Part shown: positions 45,974 through 58,465 of the stretch, one piece after another
Layout of the letters: each line of letters opens with the position of its first letter
Position numbering within the stretch: the stretch's first letter is position 1
Made by a program: the position numbers and the translations under genes
From: Candidatus Bathyarchaeota archaeon RBG_16_48_13
Lineage (GTDB): Archaea > Thermoproteota > Bathyarchaeia > RBG-16-48-13
Reading direction: 5' to 3'
Length of the DNA stretch: 58,465 bases
Assembly: GCA_001775995.1 (NCBI GenBank)
Contig: MEZH01000007.1
Span: 264,806 to 323,270, forward strand
Notes under the pieces: generated by a model
The model's input: the letters and a program-made list of their open reading frames with translations, nothing else
Database searches by the model: none
Told to the model about the DNA's origin: nothing

Positions 45974-48425
45974 CCGAGCCTATAGAAACTGTAATCTCCG
46001 AGAACCCTTCAACTGCTCTCTCTAAGGTCTCGTGCGAGTCGAATTTTATGTATTCTATCTTACAGGTACCCTTTATGTCGTTTTCAAGCTCCTTTAGCGT
46101 CTCCAAGGCCTCGAGGTTCTTTGAAGATACGGAGACGTCTTCCAGCAGTTTGTTCAAAGGAATATTCCGCTCGGCCTTCAGCCTTCGGATCTCGGATATC
46201 ACCGCTATCGCTAGGTCACCCTTCTTCAGAGACGATTCGTCCACCTGTTTCTCATCGTAGTCGGGCCACGATAGCCTGTGGACGCTGGGTTCCTTCCTTT
46301 TCCCCGTGCAGATGAATTGGTGAATCTCTTCAGTGATGTGGGGGCATATTGGTGCTAGCAGTCGGATCACCTTGTTCATGGTCTTGAATATCGTGTATTG
46401 GGAAGCAGTTCGGGATTCCTTCCTGTACAGGTCAGGGTTGTAGAGGCGGTGCTTTGATGCCTCTAGATATTGGTCACAGAAGACGTGCCAAGTGAAATGT
46501 CTTATTTCCTCCAAGGCGTTGTTGAACTGGAACTTTTCCAGGGCGTCGGAGGCGTTTCTGGTCGCCAGTTCCAGCTTGCTTAGGATCCAGCGGTCCAAAA
46601 CCTCCAACGCAGGCGGTGTTCCGGTCTCTTGGAAGTCAGTGAGCTGCAGGATCGAGAAACGTGAGGCGTTCCACAGCTTCGTCAAGAATTTCTGACCGTA
46701 CTCAACATCGGCCCACCTGAACGGTATGTCGGAGCCAGTCGAGCCTCCACCAGCAGCCCATTGGCGTACGGCGTCAGAGCCGAATTTCTGGAGGACTTCC
46801 GGAGCGGTAACGTAGTTCTTCTTCGATTTGCTCATCTTAGTACCGTCTTGACCTAAAACCATCCCATTAATCAGGCATGCCTTGTAGGGCTTTTCGTTGA
46901 AGAGCGCCAGATGCCTTACCATAAGATAGTAGGCCCAAGTCCTTATGATGTCGGTACCGGATGGGTGAAGGCTCGCTGGGAATAGTCTTTTCCAGTCCTC
47001 CTTTATAGGCCATCCAGCGTGGACTGCACACGTTATAGACGAGTCCATCCATGTGTCCATCACATCCTGCTCCGCTTGGAAGCTCCTACTACCGCACTTC
47101 GGGCATTTATTGATCTTGGGCTGCTCAATTTTTGGGTCTATGGGTAGCCAATCGGCTTTGGCTATGATAGACTCCCCGCACTTGGAGCAGTACCATACAG
47201 GTATTGGGGTAGCGAAGATCCGCTGCCTCGATATTACCCAGTCCCAGTCGAGGGATGTCGCCCAGTTCAGTAGGCGCCACTTCATATGGTTTGGTGTCCA
47301 GTGTACCTCTTCAGTTGACTTGACTACTTGCTCTGTGAGGCCCCTGACGGCCATGAACCATTGATTCTTTTCCAATATTTCTACGGGGGAGTTGCATCTC
47401 CAACACAGTCCAACCTCGTGGTCGAGATCCTGTTCCTTCTCGAGGAGCCCGGCGTCTCTGACGTCCTCTTTGATAGCCTTCCTGAATTCAGCCATTGCGA
47501 GCCCCCGATATTTGCCAGCTGCATCCGTCATTCTCCCTTGCTCGTCTAGGGATATGATTGGCTGAAGCCCATACTTAGCGGCAAATTGGACGTCCGCTTT
47601 ATCGCCGTAGGTGCAGATCATCATAACGCCTGTGCCAAACTTCGGGTCAACACCTTCATCCTCAAAGATCTTGACTTTCCTGTCGAAAATTGGCACGCGA
47701 ATCTCTCTGCCGCCATAGCCCTTGTAACGCTCGTCCTTAGGGTTGACGGCGACGGCTACACATGAGGGCAGTAACTCAGGGCGGGTCGTCGCGATGATGA
47801 GGTATTCGCCGTCTTGGAGCTGAAATTTGATCGAGTAGATCTTTCCGTGTCTTGTCTCGTGCTCAACCTCAGCATCAGCTATTGCCGTTTCGCAACGTGG
47901 GCACCATAGAACGGGGTGTTTTCCCTGATATATAAGCCCCTTATCGTAGAGCAGAATGAAAGATAGCTGAGTCCTTCCCCAGTAGTCCGGGTCCATGGTT
48001 TTGTATTCTGTGGACCAGTCCACCGAGCAGCCTAGGGATATGATAGCCTCCTTCATCAGTTTGATGAATTGGTCAACTTGTTCTTCGCAAAGGCTCCTGA
48101 ACTTACCCGGGGGTATGTCGGACTTTTTTATTCCATACTTCTTCTCTACTTGAACCTCGGTCGGGAGACCGTGGCAGTCCCATCCCTGAGGAAAATGAAC
48201 GTTGTAGCCCTTCATCCTTTTGTACCGGGCGACTATGTCGAAGTAGGTCCAGTTTAGGACGTTGCCCATGTGGAAGTCACCTGAGGGGTATGGTGGAGGT
48301 GTGTCTATAGTGTAGATTGGGCGCTTCATGTCGCTTCTATCGAATGCATATGTGCCTGTCTCTATCCACTTCTGCTGCCATCTTTTCTCGGTCTCTGAGG
48401 CGTTATACCGGTTTGCAAGCGACAT
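45954..48425 (-). CDS. valS: Valyl-tRNA synthetase
   Basis: DTPPPYPSGDFHMGNVLNWTYFDIVARYKRMKGYNVHFPQGWDCHGLPTE; KMSKSKKN. Confidence 0.95.
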   Translation of the reverse strand: MSLANRYNASETEKRWQQKWIETGTYAFDRSDMKRPIYTIDTPPPYPSGDFHMGNVLNWTYFDIVARYKRMKGYNVHFPQGWDCHGLPTEVQVEKKYGIKKSDIPPGKFRSLCEEQVDQFIKLMKEAIISLGCSVDWSTEYKTMDPDYWGRTQLSFILLYDKGLIYQGKHPVLWCPRCETAIADAEVEHETRHGKIYSIKFQLQDGEYLIIATTRPELLPSCVAVAVNPKDERYKGYGGREIRVPIFDRKVKIFEDEGVDPKFGTGVMMICTYGDKADVQFAAKYGLQPIISLDEQGRMTDAAGKYRGLAMAEFRKAIKEDVRDAGLLEKEQDLDHEVGLCWRCNSPVEILEKNQWFMAVRGLTEQVVKSTEEVHWTPNHMKWRLLNWATSLDWDWVISRQRIFATPIPVWYCSKCGESIIAKADWLPIDPKIEQPKINKCPKCGSRSFQAEQDVMDTWMDSSITCAVHAGWPIKEDWKRLFPASLHPSGTDIIRTWAYYLMVRHLALFNEKPYKACLINGMVLGQDGTKMSKSKKNYVTAPEVLQKFGSDAVRQWAAGGGSTGSDIPFRWADVEYGQKFLTKLWNASRFSILQLTDFQETGTPPALEVLDRWILSKLELATRNASDALEKFQFNNALEEIRHFTWHVFCDQYLEASKHRLYNPDLYRKESRTASQYTIFKTMNKVIRLLAPICPHITEEIHQFICTGKRKEPSVHRLSWPDYDEKQVDESSLKKGDLAIAVISEIRRLKAERNIPLNKLLEDVSVSSKNLEALETLKELENDIKGTCKIEYIKFDSHETLERAVEGFSEITVSIGSAKSATV

Positions 48426-48454
48426 TCTGGTGCTTCCTGGGGTGATCAATCAAT

Positions 48455-49273
48455 CTAACGTTTGAACGTGTCTATGGACTTAGACAAGCCTGGCTTTTTA
48501 ACGTTAATTCCTTTTGCAACCTGGATCTCCATGCTGTCAGCTGCCGCGAAGGTCTTTATGCCCGTCTTCTTTTCGACGAAACACGCTTCCTTTGAGGGAT
48601 TTGCAAAGATCATGCGCATCCCAAAATGCGTTATCACTGCGGCTTCTGGCTTGACTTCTTCCACGATCTTGGTTGCTTCGTCTGTCGATATGTGGCCCTT
48701 CCAAGGAAGACCTCTAGGTCTCAGCACGCAGAGTATGAGAAGTTTTACTCCCTTGTAGTAGTCTGATATGCCATTGAAATACTCAGTGTCAGACGTGTAG
48801 CCGATTTCGCCGATTCCGGGGAAGTCGAATCGGAATCCGACGGTGTCAGGGTCCCCGTGAGATGCCCTGGTCGGCTTTATCGTCATTCCTCTCATCTTAA
48901 AGATCTCTCCAGGTTTTGCTTCATAGGTCGCTTCGACGATACTTTTATGATAGTTTGAGATAGCAGCTCCATAATTTCCGTTCCCTTGCAGGACGCTTCG
49001 CGGCGCAATGAGGACGCCCTGTTTTCTCGTGCCGCCCCGTGTCATTGCCTCTATCATGACCTCAGCATCGCCGTAATGATCGAGATGGCAATGAGAGACT
49101 AGAACAGCACCTAAGGTCAGTTGGCTCAAGTGCAGGTTTAAGGAATGGACTAGAGCCCCCGGGCCTGGATCCACATGGATTTGGTCATCGCCGTGAATCA
49201 TTCTTATCCCTCCAGTGTGCCTCTCCTGCGTACTTGTAACGAACCTACCTCCGCCAGTCCCAACGAAGATCAC
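48455..49273 (-). CDS. Metallo-beta-lactamase fold hydrolase
   Basis: IFVGTGGGRFVTSTQERHTGGIR...LVSHCHLDHYGDAEV (HxHxDH-like); GTG start. Confidence 0.85.
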   Translation of the reverse strand: MIFVGTGGGRFVTSTQERHTGGIRMIHGDDQIHVDPGPGALVHSLNLHLSQLTLGAVLVSHCHLDHYGDAEVMIEAMTRGGTRKQGVLIAPRSVLQGNGNYGAAISNYHKSIVEATYEAKPGEIFKMRGMTIKPTRASHGDPDTVGFRFDFPGIGEIGYTSDTEYFNGISDYYKGVKLLILCVLRPRGLPWKGHISTDEATKIVEEVKPEAAVITHFGMRMIFANPSKEACFVEKKTGIKTFAAADSMEIQVAKGINVKKPGLSKSIDTFKR

Positions 49274-49405
49274 TTTTAGAGGCTCTAATGCGATGGCCTC
49301 CGAGAATTAGGTGGGGGCTTCAATTGAAGGAGGGAGGCGAAGTCCTTTGATATACATTCTGGTTCGTCGGAAAGAGTAAGACTGTACAGCATGCTGATGT
49401 GAGTG

Positions 49406-49545
49406 TGGTGGGCCGGATGGGATTTGAACCCGCGACCTTTCGGTTCCTGAGCATTGATCATATCAGCTTCGTCCCCAGCCCCATGAGGGCCAAGTCGAAC
49501 GCTCTCTATGGCCATGTTGTGGAAACCATGCTGAGCTACCGGCCC
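49406..49545 (-). tRNA. tRNA-Ile (GAT) with three putative introns (about 19, 28 and 16 nt), CCA encoded
   Basis: GGGCCGG/CCGGCCC acceptor; removing 49524-49506, 49495-49468 and 49460-49445 gives GCTC-D-loop-GAGC and TTCGG-CTGATAA-CCGAA anticodon arm. Confidence 0.75.
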
Positions 49546-49673
49546 ATGCAACCAATTGCACTAGATCAGCCAACATTTATTAAAGGATTTCTTGAGCATC
49601 CCGGACAAGCGATTCCGAAACCAGCATTGTTATGCAAACATTAAAAACAACCTCTTAAGAATTCTATTCGTCA

Positions 49674-49789
49674 GGGCCGGTAGTTCAGCCTGGTATGAAG
49701 GTACCATTCAGGATCATGCAAACGACGCCTTCGCATGTTAGTACAGAAAGAGGCGGAGGTCCGGGGTTCAAATCCCCGCCGGTCCACCA
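49674..49789 (+). tRNA. tRNA-Ala (CGC) with two putative introns (about 23 and 15 nt), CCA encoded
   Basis: GGGCCGG/CCGGTCC gives the G3-U70 Ala identity pair; CGGGG-TTCAAAT-CCCCG T-arm; CGCC-TTCGCA[TGTTAGTACAGAAAG]A-GGCG. Confidence 0.8.
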
Positions 49790-49793
49790 GATT

Positions 49794-50075
49794 TCAAAAT
49801 AGGTTCAGAAAATTCTTTGTAGGTTTAAAGGCAGAACTGTTGACCAGCTTGAGTTTCTGACTGTGAGTCAGCTTTTTGATCTGTCTTTCTCGCCGCATCG
49901 CTTCACACTGCAAATCGTGTCCTTCAATATAGACTAACCTTTTCGGCCTGTGCAGATGAGTGTATTTGGCTCCTTTTCCCCTCTTGTGAAACCCCATACG
50001 GGACTCTGGGTTCTTTGTGTAGCCGGTATAGAAGGTATCACCTTCGCATAGAAGCATGTAGACATAGTATGGCAT
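49794..50075 (-). CDS. GIY-YIG domain endonuclease-like protein (UPF0213 type)
   Basis: YYVYMLLCEGDTFYTGYTKNPESRMGFHKRGKGAKYTHLHRPKRLVY. Confidence 0.9.
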   Translation of the reverse strand: MPYYVYMLLCEGDTFYTGYTKNPESRMGFHKRGKGAKYTHLHRPKRLVYIEGHDLQCEAMRRERQIKKLTHSQKLKLVNSSAFKPTKNFLNLF

Positions 50076-50164
50076 CCCTCCAACTCCTTCAAAGATTCGC
50101 TGACAGGCGATCTAGACGTGTGGAACAGATTGTGTTCATGGAGCAATCGCGGAAAATGGAATTC

Positions 50165-50395
50165 TTACATCAACGGCTCCACGATCTTTACTCCGGGGAC
50201 GCGTTTCTTCAAAGTTGCTTCTACGAGACTCAGGAAAGTCAAGCCTGACATTGGGCAACTCGCACAGCTACCCATGAGTCTGACTCTCACCACTCCCTTC
50301 TTCTCGTCGACATCTATGAGCTCGACGTCTCCGCCGTCAGCAGCTAATCTCGGTCGAACGTATTCATTCAGGACTTTTTCGACATCCTCACGCAT
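50165..50395 (-). CDS. NifU C-terminal (Nfu) domain Fe-S scaffold protein
   Basis: VEKVLNEYVRPRLAADGGDVELIDVD...LMGSCASCPMSGLTF (CxxC). Confidence 0.9.
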   Translation of the reverse strand: MREDVEKVLNEYVRPRLAADGGDVELIDVDEKKGVVRVRLMGSCASCPMSGLTFLSLVEATLKKRVPGVKIVEPLM

Positions 50396-50758
50396 GGAAA
50401 TCTCCTCTTTATGCAGGATATCAGATTAACCTTGCTGGCTTTCATATAATCGTTGCTTCCGAGGGAGGAGATTCTTCTCATGAGAGCAGTCAATTATTGG
50501 GGTAAAGCCCATTGGTGGAGGTACGTTTGTCATCGGCTTGCCCGTATGATGAGTCAAAAGGAAGGTTTATCTCTGACCAAGAACAAAAGAGTTAAATGTT
50601 CTGCTATTGAGTTGAGCAGACGCCCCGCAACTAATTACAGTGGCGGCATCGACTTGGACGCTGAGGGCGGTTCGCCCGTAAGGATGACAAAGTCGATCTC
50701 CAGGTGCGGGGAAAGTAATGAAGACCCAAATAACCGTCAAGAACATTTGGGTCCGATG

Positions 50759-50793
50759 TTGGTTCGACGTTTAGCCCGTCAATCTTCAGCCAG
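50759..50793 (+). other. 16S rRNA processing stem, 5' arm (pairs with 52331-52363)
   Basis: TTGGTTCGACGT...CGTC-AAT-CTTCAGCCAG complementary to CTGGCTGAAG-GACG-ATA...ACGTCGAACCA; 3-nt bulge / 4 bp / 3-nt bulge (BHB). Confidence 0.8.
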
Positions 50794-50820
50794 TTGAACA
50801 ATTTGGTCGTCTCCTAGACA

Positions 50821-52322
<1,502 letters not shown>

Positions 52323-52330
52323 GATTTCGA

Positions 52331-52363
52331 CTGGCTGAAGGACGATAGTTATACGTCGAACCA
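52331..52363 (+). other. 16S rRNA processing stem, 3' arm
   Basis: Reverse complementary to 50759-50793 in two blocks flanking a BHB. Confidence 0.8.
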
Positions 52364-52485
52364 GGAAGATGCAACCAGGGAGATTCATGCTCTGCTGGTG
52401 AAGGGCTCAGTGGGCTGTGGCTCATGATGAAGGCCGTGCATAGGTATTGGACGCCATCTAGGTATTGGGTTTCATAGTAGACCTG

Positions 52486-55545
<3,060 letters not shown>

Positions 55546-55668
55546 TCAGGTCGAAAAAGAAGCTCAATACCTGGGCGATATCCAATACCGATAGAATGCG
55601 CGGCAAATCTTGATCCAAAGTTCTAATTTTTTAAGTATAGTTATTCCTTTTTTTGTTTCTTTGGAGAA

Positions 55669-55678
55669 CTTTTTATTG
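55669..55678 (+). promoter_or_regulatory. Candidate TATA box for rnpB (CTTTTTATTG)
   Basis: About 25-30 nt upstream of the predicted rnpB 5' end, the spacing expected for archaeal TBP/TFB promoters. Confidence 0.5.
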
Positions 55679-55700
55679 ATGATCTCCAGTAGAGTTGTTA

Positions 55701-56001
55701 GGGCAAGCCGGTGAGCAGGTTACGGATGCCATAGGCGTCTGAGGAAGCTCCTCCCTCCCCATAGAATAGGGGCATCGCGAGATGCAGGGGGAAACCCCTA
55801 GCTCCTGCACAGAAACGATATCTCCGCCATCCAATGGAAATGACGCGGTCGAACCGTCGATGACGATGGCAGGTGGAGTGAAACGTCTGCCTCCCTTGGA
55901 GAAAGGCCATATAGGGGCTGATGAGACTATGTGAGAGCCCGGGTAGGCCGATTAGCTGAATCCTGCTTAAAACAGAAGGAGGGCTACGGCCGGCTTGCCT
56001 C
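55701..56001 (+). ncRNA. rnpB: RNase P RNA
   Basis: P1 helix GGCAAGCCGG/CCGGCTTGCC, TGAGGAAGCTCCTCCCTCC (CR-I), CACAGAAACGATA, GGTGGAGTGAAACG, AAAACAGAAGGAGGGCTACGGCC (CR-V). Confidence 0.88.
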
Positions 56002-56016
56002 TTAGATATCCTCCGA

Positions 56017-56577
56017 TTGGATGAACTGCAGATGAGGAGCGAGACAAACAAAGCATTTGGCCCTAAGTTAATGGCTTTGATAATGGGTCAGGATGACCCG
56101 AAAAAGTGCAGCTCGGCTAAGCTTAACCGTTTTGGTTATGTGCGAGAGATCTTTCGGTTTTCACAAATCCCCGCAAACGCCATAGTCCTAAACCCGCTCT
56201 CGAGTTTGGTCCTAATTCCACAGGATAGGAAGTTCTTGCATCACGGGCTGGTCGTCGTGGATTGCTCGTGGGAGAGGTTCAAGGAAGCGTTCAGAACAGG
56301 AACACGTGGAGTACAAAGGCGCTTGCCGAGCCTCCTAGCGGCAAACCCCATAAATTACGGAAAGATCGGCAAGCTATCCTCGGTAGAGGCATGGGCGGCT
56401 GCTCTTTGTGTAATGGGAGATGAGAAAGAGGCTGAGCTGATACTCTCAAAATTCAAATGGGGCCCAAATTTCCTAATCCTAAATGAGGAACCCCTAAAGG
56501 AGTACAGTCTATCCGGAAATATTGAAGCTGTTCTGGAAGCAGAGAGATCTTACTTCTCTAGATCAGAGGCAGGATAG
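56017..56577 (+). CDS. Tsr3-like rRNA aminocarboxypropyltransferase (DUF367)
   Basis: QDDPKKCSSAKLNRFG...LNPLSSLVLIPQDRKFLHHGLVVVDCSWERF...RRLPSLLAANPINYGKIGKLSSVEAWAAAL. Confidence 0.93.
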   Translation: MDELQMRSETNKAFGPKLMALIMGQDDPKKCSSAKLNRFGYVREIFRFSQIPANAIVLNPLSSLVLIPQDRKFLHHGLVVVDCSWERFKEAFRTGTRGVQRRLPSLLAANPINYGKIGKLSSVEAWAAALCVMGDEKEAELILSKFKWGPNFLILNEEPLKEYSLSGNIEAVLEAERSYFSRSEAG

Positions 56578-58110
56578 GGCATCTTCTATTGCTTTGGGTA
56601 TCTTCTCAACGATGTCGGAGGCGACCAAGTGATAGCCCTTCTCAGCTGCTACCAAGTCACCTGCAACGCCATTGACGAATGCTCCGGCTGTCGCCGCCTT
56701 AAGTGGTTCATTCCCCTGCGATAGGAAGGCCCCAACAATACCGGACAACGTATCACCAGTCCCTCCCACCGTCATGCCGGGGTTACCAGTGAAATTGAAC
56801 CTCACTGAAATGCCATCAGATATTATGTCAACGGGCCCCTTCAACAAGATCACAGCGCCAAGTTTTTTTGCTTCCTTTCTGACATGCTCAGCCTTGGACA
56901 TGATTTCGTCAGGTGGGCTCGTTCCTGCGAGCATCTCGTACTCCTTTATATGTGGGGTGCAGACCAGCGGTACTTTCAACCTTCGCTTAACATTGGCGAA
57001 CGCTTTGAGTCCATCAGCGTCTAGAAGCATAGGTACCCCCCTATCCTCGACCATGCGGACTATCTTCTCAACTGCGTCAACAGTCTCTCTTTCAAGACCT
57101 AGCCCTGGCCCAATGACGACCGCGTCCACTTTGGAGAGCGCCGCCTCTATTGCGGATAGCGCTCTGGAGGAGAGGTTCTTTCCCTCCAGCTTGATTGTTA
57201 TAAGGTCTGGAGACATGGAAGATATATCGTGAGCTACCTTTTCAGGGGTTGCTACATAGGCCAAGTCAATGCCGGTTCTAAGAGCGGCGGTGGCGACCAA
57301 GGCTGGCGCACCAATGAAGGTTTCGCTGCCGCCTACAACTAGAAGTCTACCATTGTCTCCTTTGTGGGACGTTTTCTTCCTTCTACGGGCTGCGAGGTAA
57401 AGATCGCCGGGCCCGACGAAGAGTTCCGCTTCCGGAGGGATGCCTATGCTGACTTCAACCAACTCGCCTATATATTTCCTGGCCTTCATGAGTCCGGACT
57501 TAGCTCGGTGAAAGGTAATTGTCATGTCCGCTTTAACGGCAACGTTTTCTACGGACCCGGAATCTGCGTTCAAGCCGGTAGGGCAATCAATGGCCACTAG
57601 GAAGCTTTTCATCTGATTTATCTTCTCGACGGCTTCCAATATGGGGGTCCTGAGAGGACCCGAAGAACTCGTACCTAAAAGCGCATCAATGATCACCTCC
57701 CCTTTGGGATCTGGAATTAGCTTCGAATCTGGCGATATCTGAACCCTTACAGATCGCGTCATCCTAGATAATGCATTCCAGTTTGTCTTGGCTGCTGGGT
57801 TCTTGATCTCATCTGGACTTCCAATCAGAACGACTGTGGTATTGAAATCTCTTGAGGCTAAGTGCCTAGCCGCAACAAAACCGTCGCCCCCGTTCCCGCC
57901 AATGCCTGCAAATATCATGACCTTAGCCTTCTTGGGGTCGAAGCGCGACGAGACAAAACGAGCGACCTCAGCTCCCGCGTTCTCCATGAGTTGAAGAGTT
58001 GAGACGCCGAGGTAGGATGAGTTGAGCTCAAGAGCTTTCATATCCTGGCTGGATATTATTTTAATCCCACTCTCTTTCATATCAATCAGCGCTTGGGTGT
58101 TTGTCTGCAA
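56563..58110 (-). CDS. nnr: Bifunctional NAD(P)H-hydrate epimerase / ADP-dependent NAD(P)H-hydrate dehydratase
   Basis: N-terminal YjeF (IFAGIGGNGGDGFVAARHLASRDF) and C-terminal carbohydrate-kinase-like domain (NPGMTVGGTGDTLSGIVGAFLSQG). Confidence 0.93.
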   Translation of the reverse strand: MQTNTQALIDMKESGIKIISSQDMKALELNSSYLGVSTLQLMENAGAEVARFVSSRFDPKKAKVMIFAGIGGNGGDGFVAARHLASRDFNTTVVLIGSPDEIKNPAAKTNWNALSRMTRSVRVQISPDSKLIPDPKGEVIIDALLGTSSSGPLRTPILEAVEKINQMKSFLVAIDCPTGLNADSGSVENVAVKADMTITFHRAKSGLMKARKYIGELVEVSIGIPPEAELFVGPGDLYLAARRRKKTSHKGDNGRLLVVGGSETFIGAPALVATAALRTGIDLAYVATPEKVAHDISSMSPDLITIKLEGKNLSSRALSAIEAALSKVDAVVIGPGLGLERETVDAVEKIVRMVEDRGVPMLLDADGLKAFANVKRRLKVPLVCTPHIKEYEMLAGTSPPDEIMSKAEHVRKEAKKLGAVILLKGPVDIISDGISVRFNFTGNPGMTVGGTGDTLSGIVGAFLSQGNEPLKAATAGAFVNGVAGDLVAAEKGYHLVASDIVEKIPKAIEDALSCL

Positions 58111-58168
58111 TTAATTCAGAAAGTCTTTTTAGGCATTTAAAGATGAATTACAGTTAGGAGGATTCAAG

Positions 58169-58405
58169 ATGCCCTTAGCTTTTGTGTTAATAAATGCGGA
58201 GATAGGCTCCGAGAACGCCGTCCTTGCGGAGCTAAAAAAGATAGAAAACGTGAAGGAAGCAAATGTTGTCTATGGAGTATATGATATTATTGCGAAGGTC
58301 GAGGCTGACACCATGGACAAGTTGAAGGCGATGGTTACCTGGAGAGTTAGAAGGCTTGACAAAGTGCGTTCAACGTTGACCATGATCGTCGTGGAAGGCT
58401 CCTAG
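58169..58405 (+). CDS. Stand-alone Lrp/AsnC ligand-binding (RAM) domain protein
   Basis: AFVLINAEIGSENAVLAELKKIENVKEANVVYGVYDIIAKVEADTMDKLKAMVTWRVRRLDKVRSTLTMIVVE; no HTH. Confidence 0.88.
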   Translation: MPLAFVLINAEIGSENAVLAELKKIENVKEANVVYGVYDIIAKVEADTMDKLKAMVTWRVRRLDKVRSTLTMIVVEGS

Positions 58406-58465
58406 ACATACCTTTGCCGTCACGGTGATTCAGGGAGGCTCCAAGAATGGTCCCTGACCGAAGGC

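Noticed and set aside
49406-49545. tRNA-Pro (TGG) identity suggested by CTTGG
   Set aside because: It leaves an A-C mismatch and no good splice pairing; Ile (GAT) gives a perfect TTCGG/CCGAA stem.
55698-56051. 117-aa ORF on minus strand
   Set aside because: Antisense of the RNase P RNA; no protein-like pattern.

Overview
The window is a gene-dense chromosomal segment from an archaeon. Supporting evidence: FtsZ, aIF1A, aIF2-beta, aRF1, Topo VI-B, RIO1, an archaeal RNase P RNA, a 16S/23S operon with BHB-type processing stems, CofD (F420) and aconitase-X type phosphomevalonate dehydratase. Overall gene content and the 16S start look like Thermoproteota/TACK (Bathyarchaeia-like), but I could not run a phylogeny, so that placement is tentative. 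Content: about 45 credible protein genes (mostly housekeeping), a 16S-23S operon without a spacer tRNA, rnpB directly downstream of the 23S, and seven tRNA genes that all appear intron-interrupted and all encode CCA. Most notable observations: (1) a membrane protein at about 18052-19794 whose whole architecture and several sequence blocks resemble eukaryotic ribophorin I (RPN1/OST1), near nucleotide-sugar genes; (2) multi-intron tRNAs, including tRNA-Asn and tRNA-Ile that share a 28-nt intron at the same unusual anticodon-stem position; (3) a TTG-started ribbon-helix-helix gene missed by the ORF track, upstream of ftsZ (CdrS-like); (4) a MoaD/SAMP-like protein whose diglycine is followed by a 3-residue tail; (5) a decayed or frameshifted C2H2 zinc-finger locus in repetitive sequence next to a tRNA. 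No CRISPR array or intact transposon was seen.
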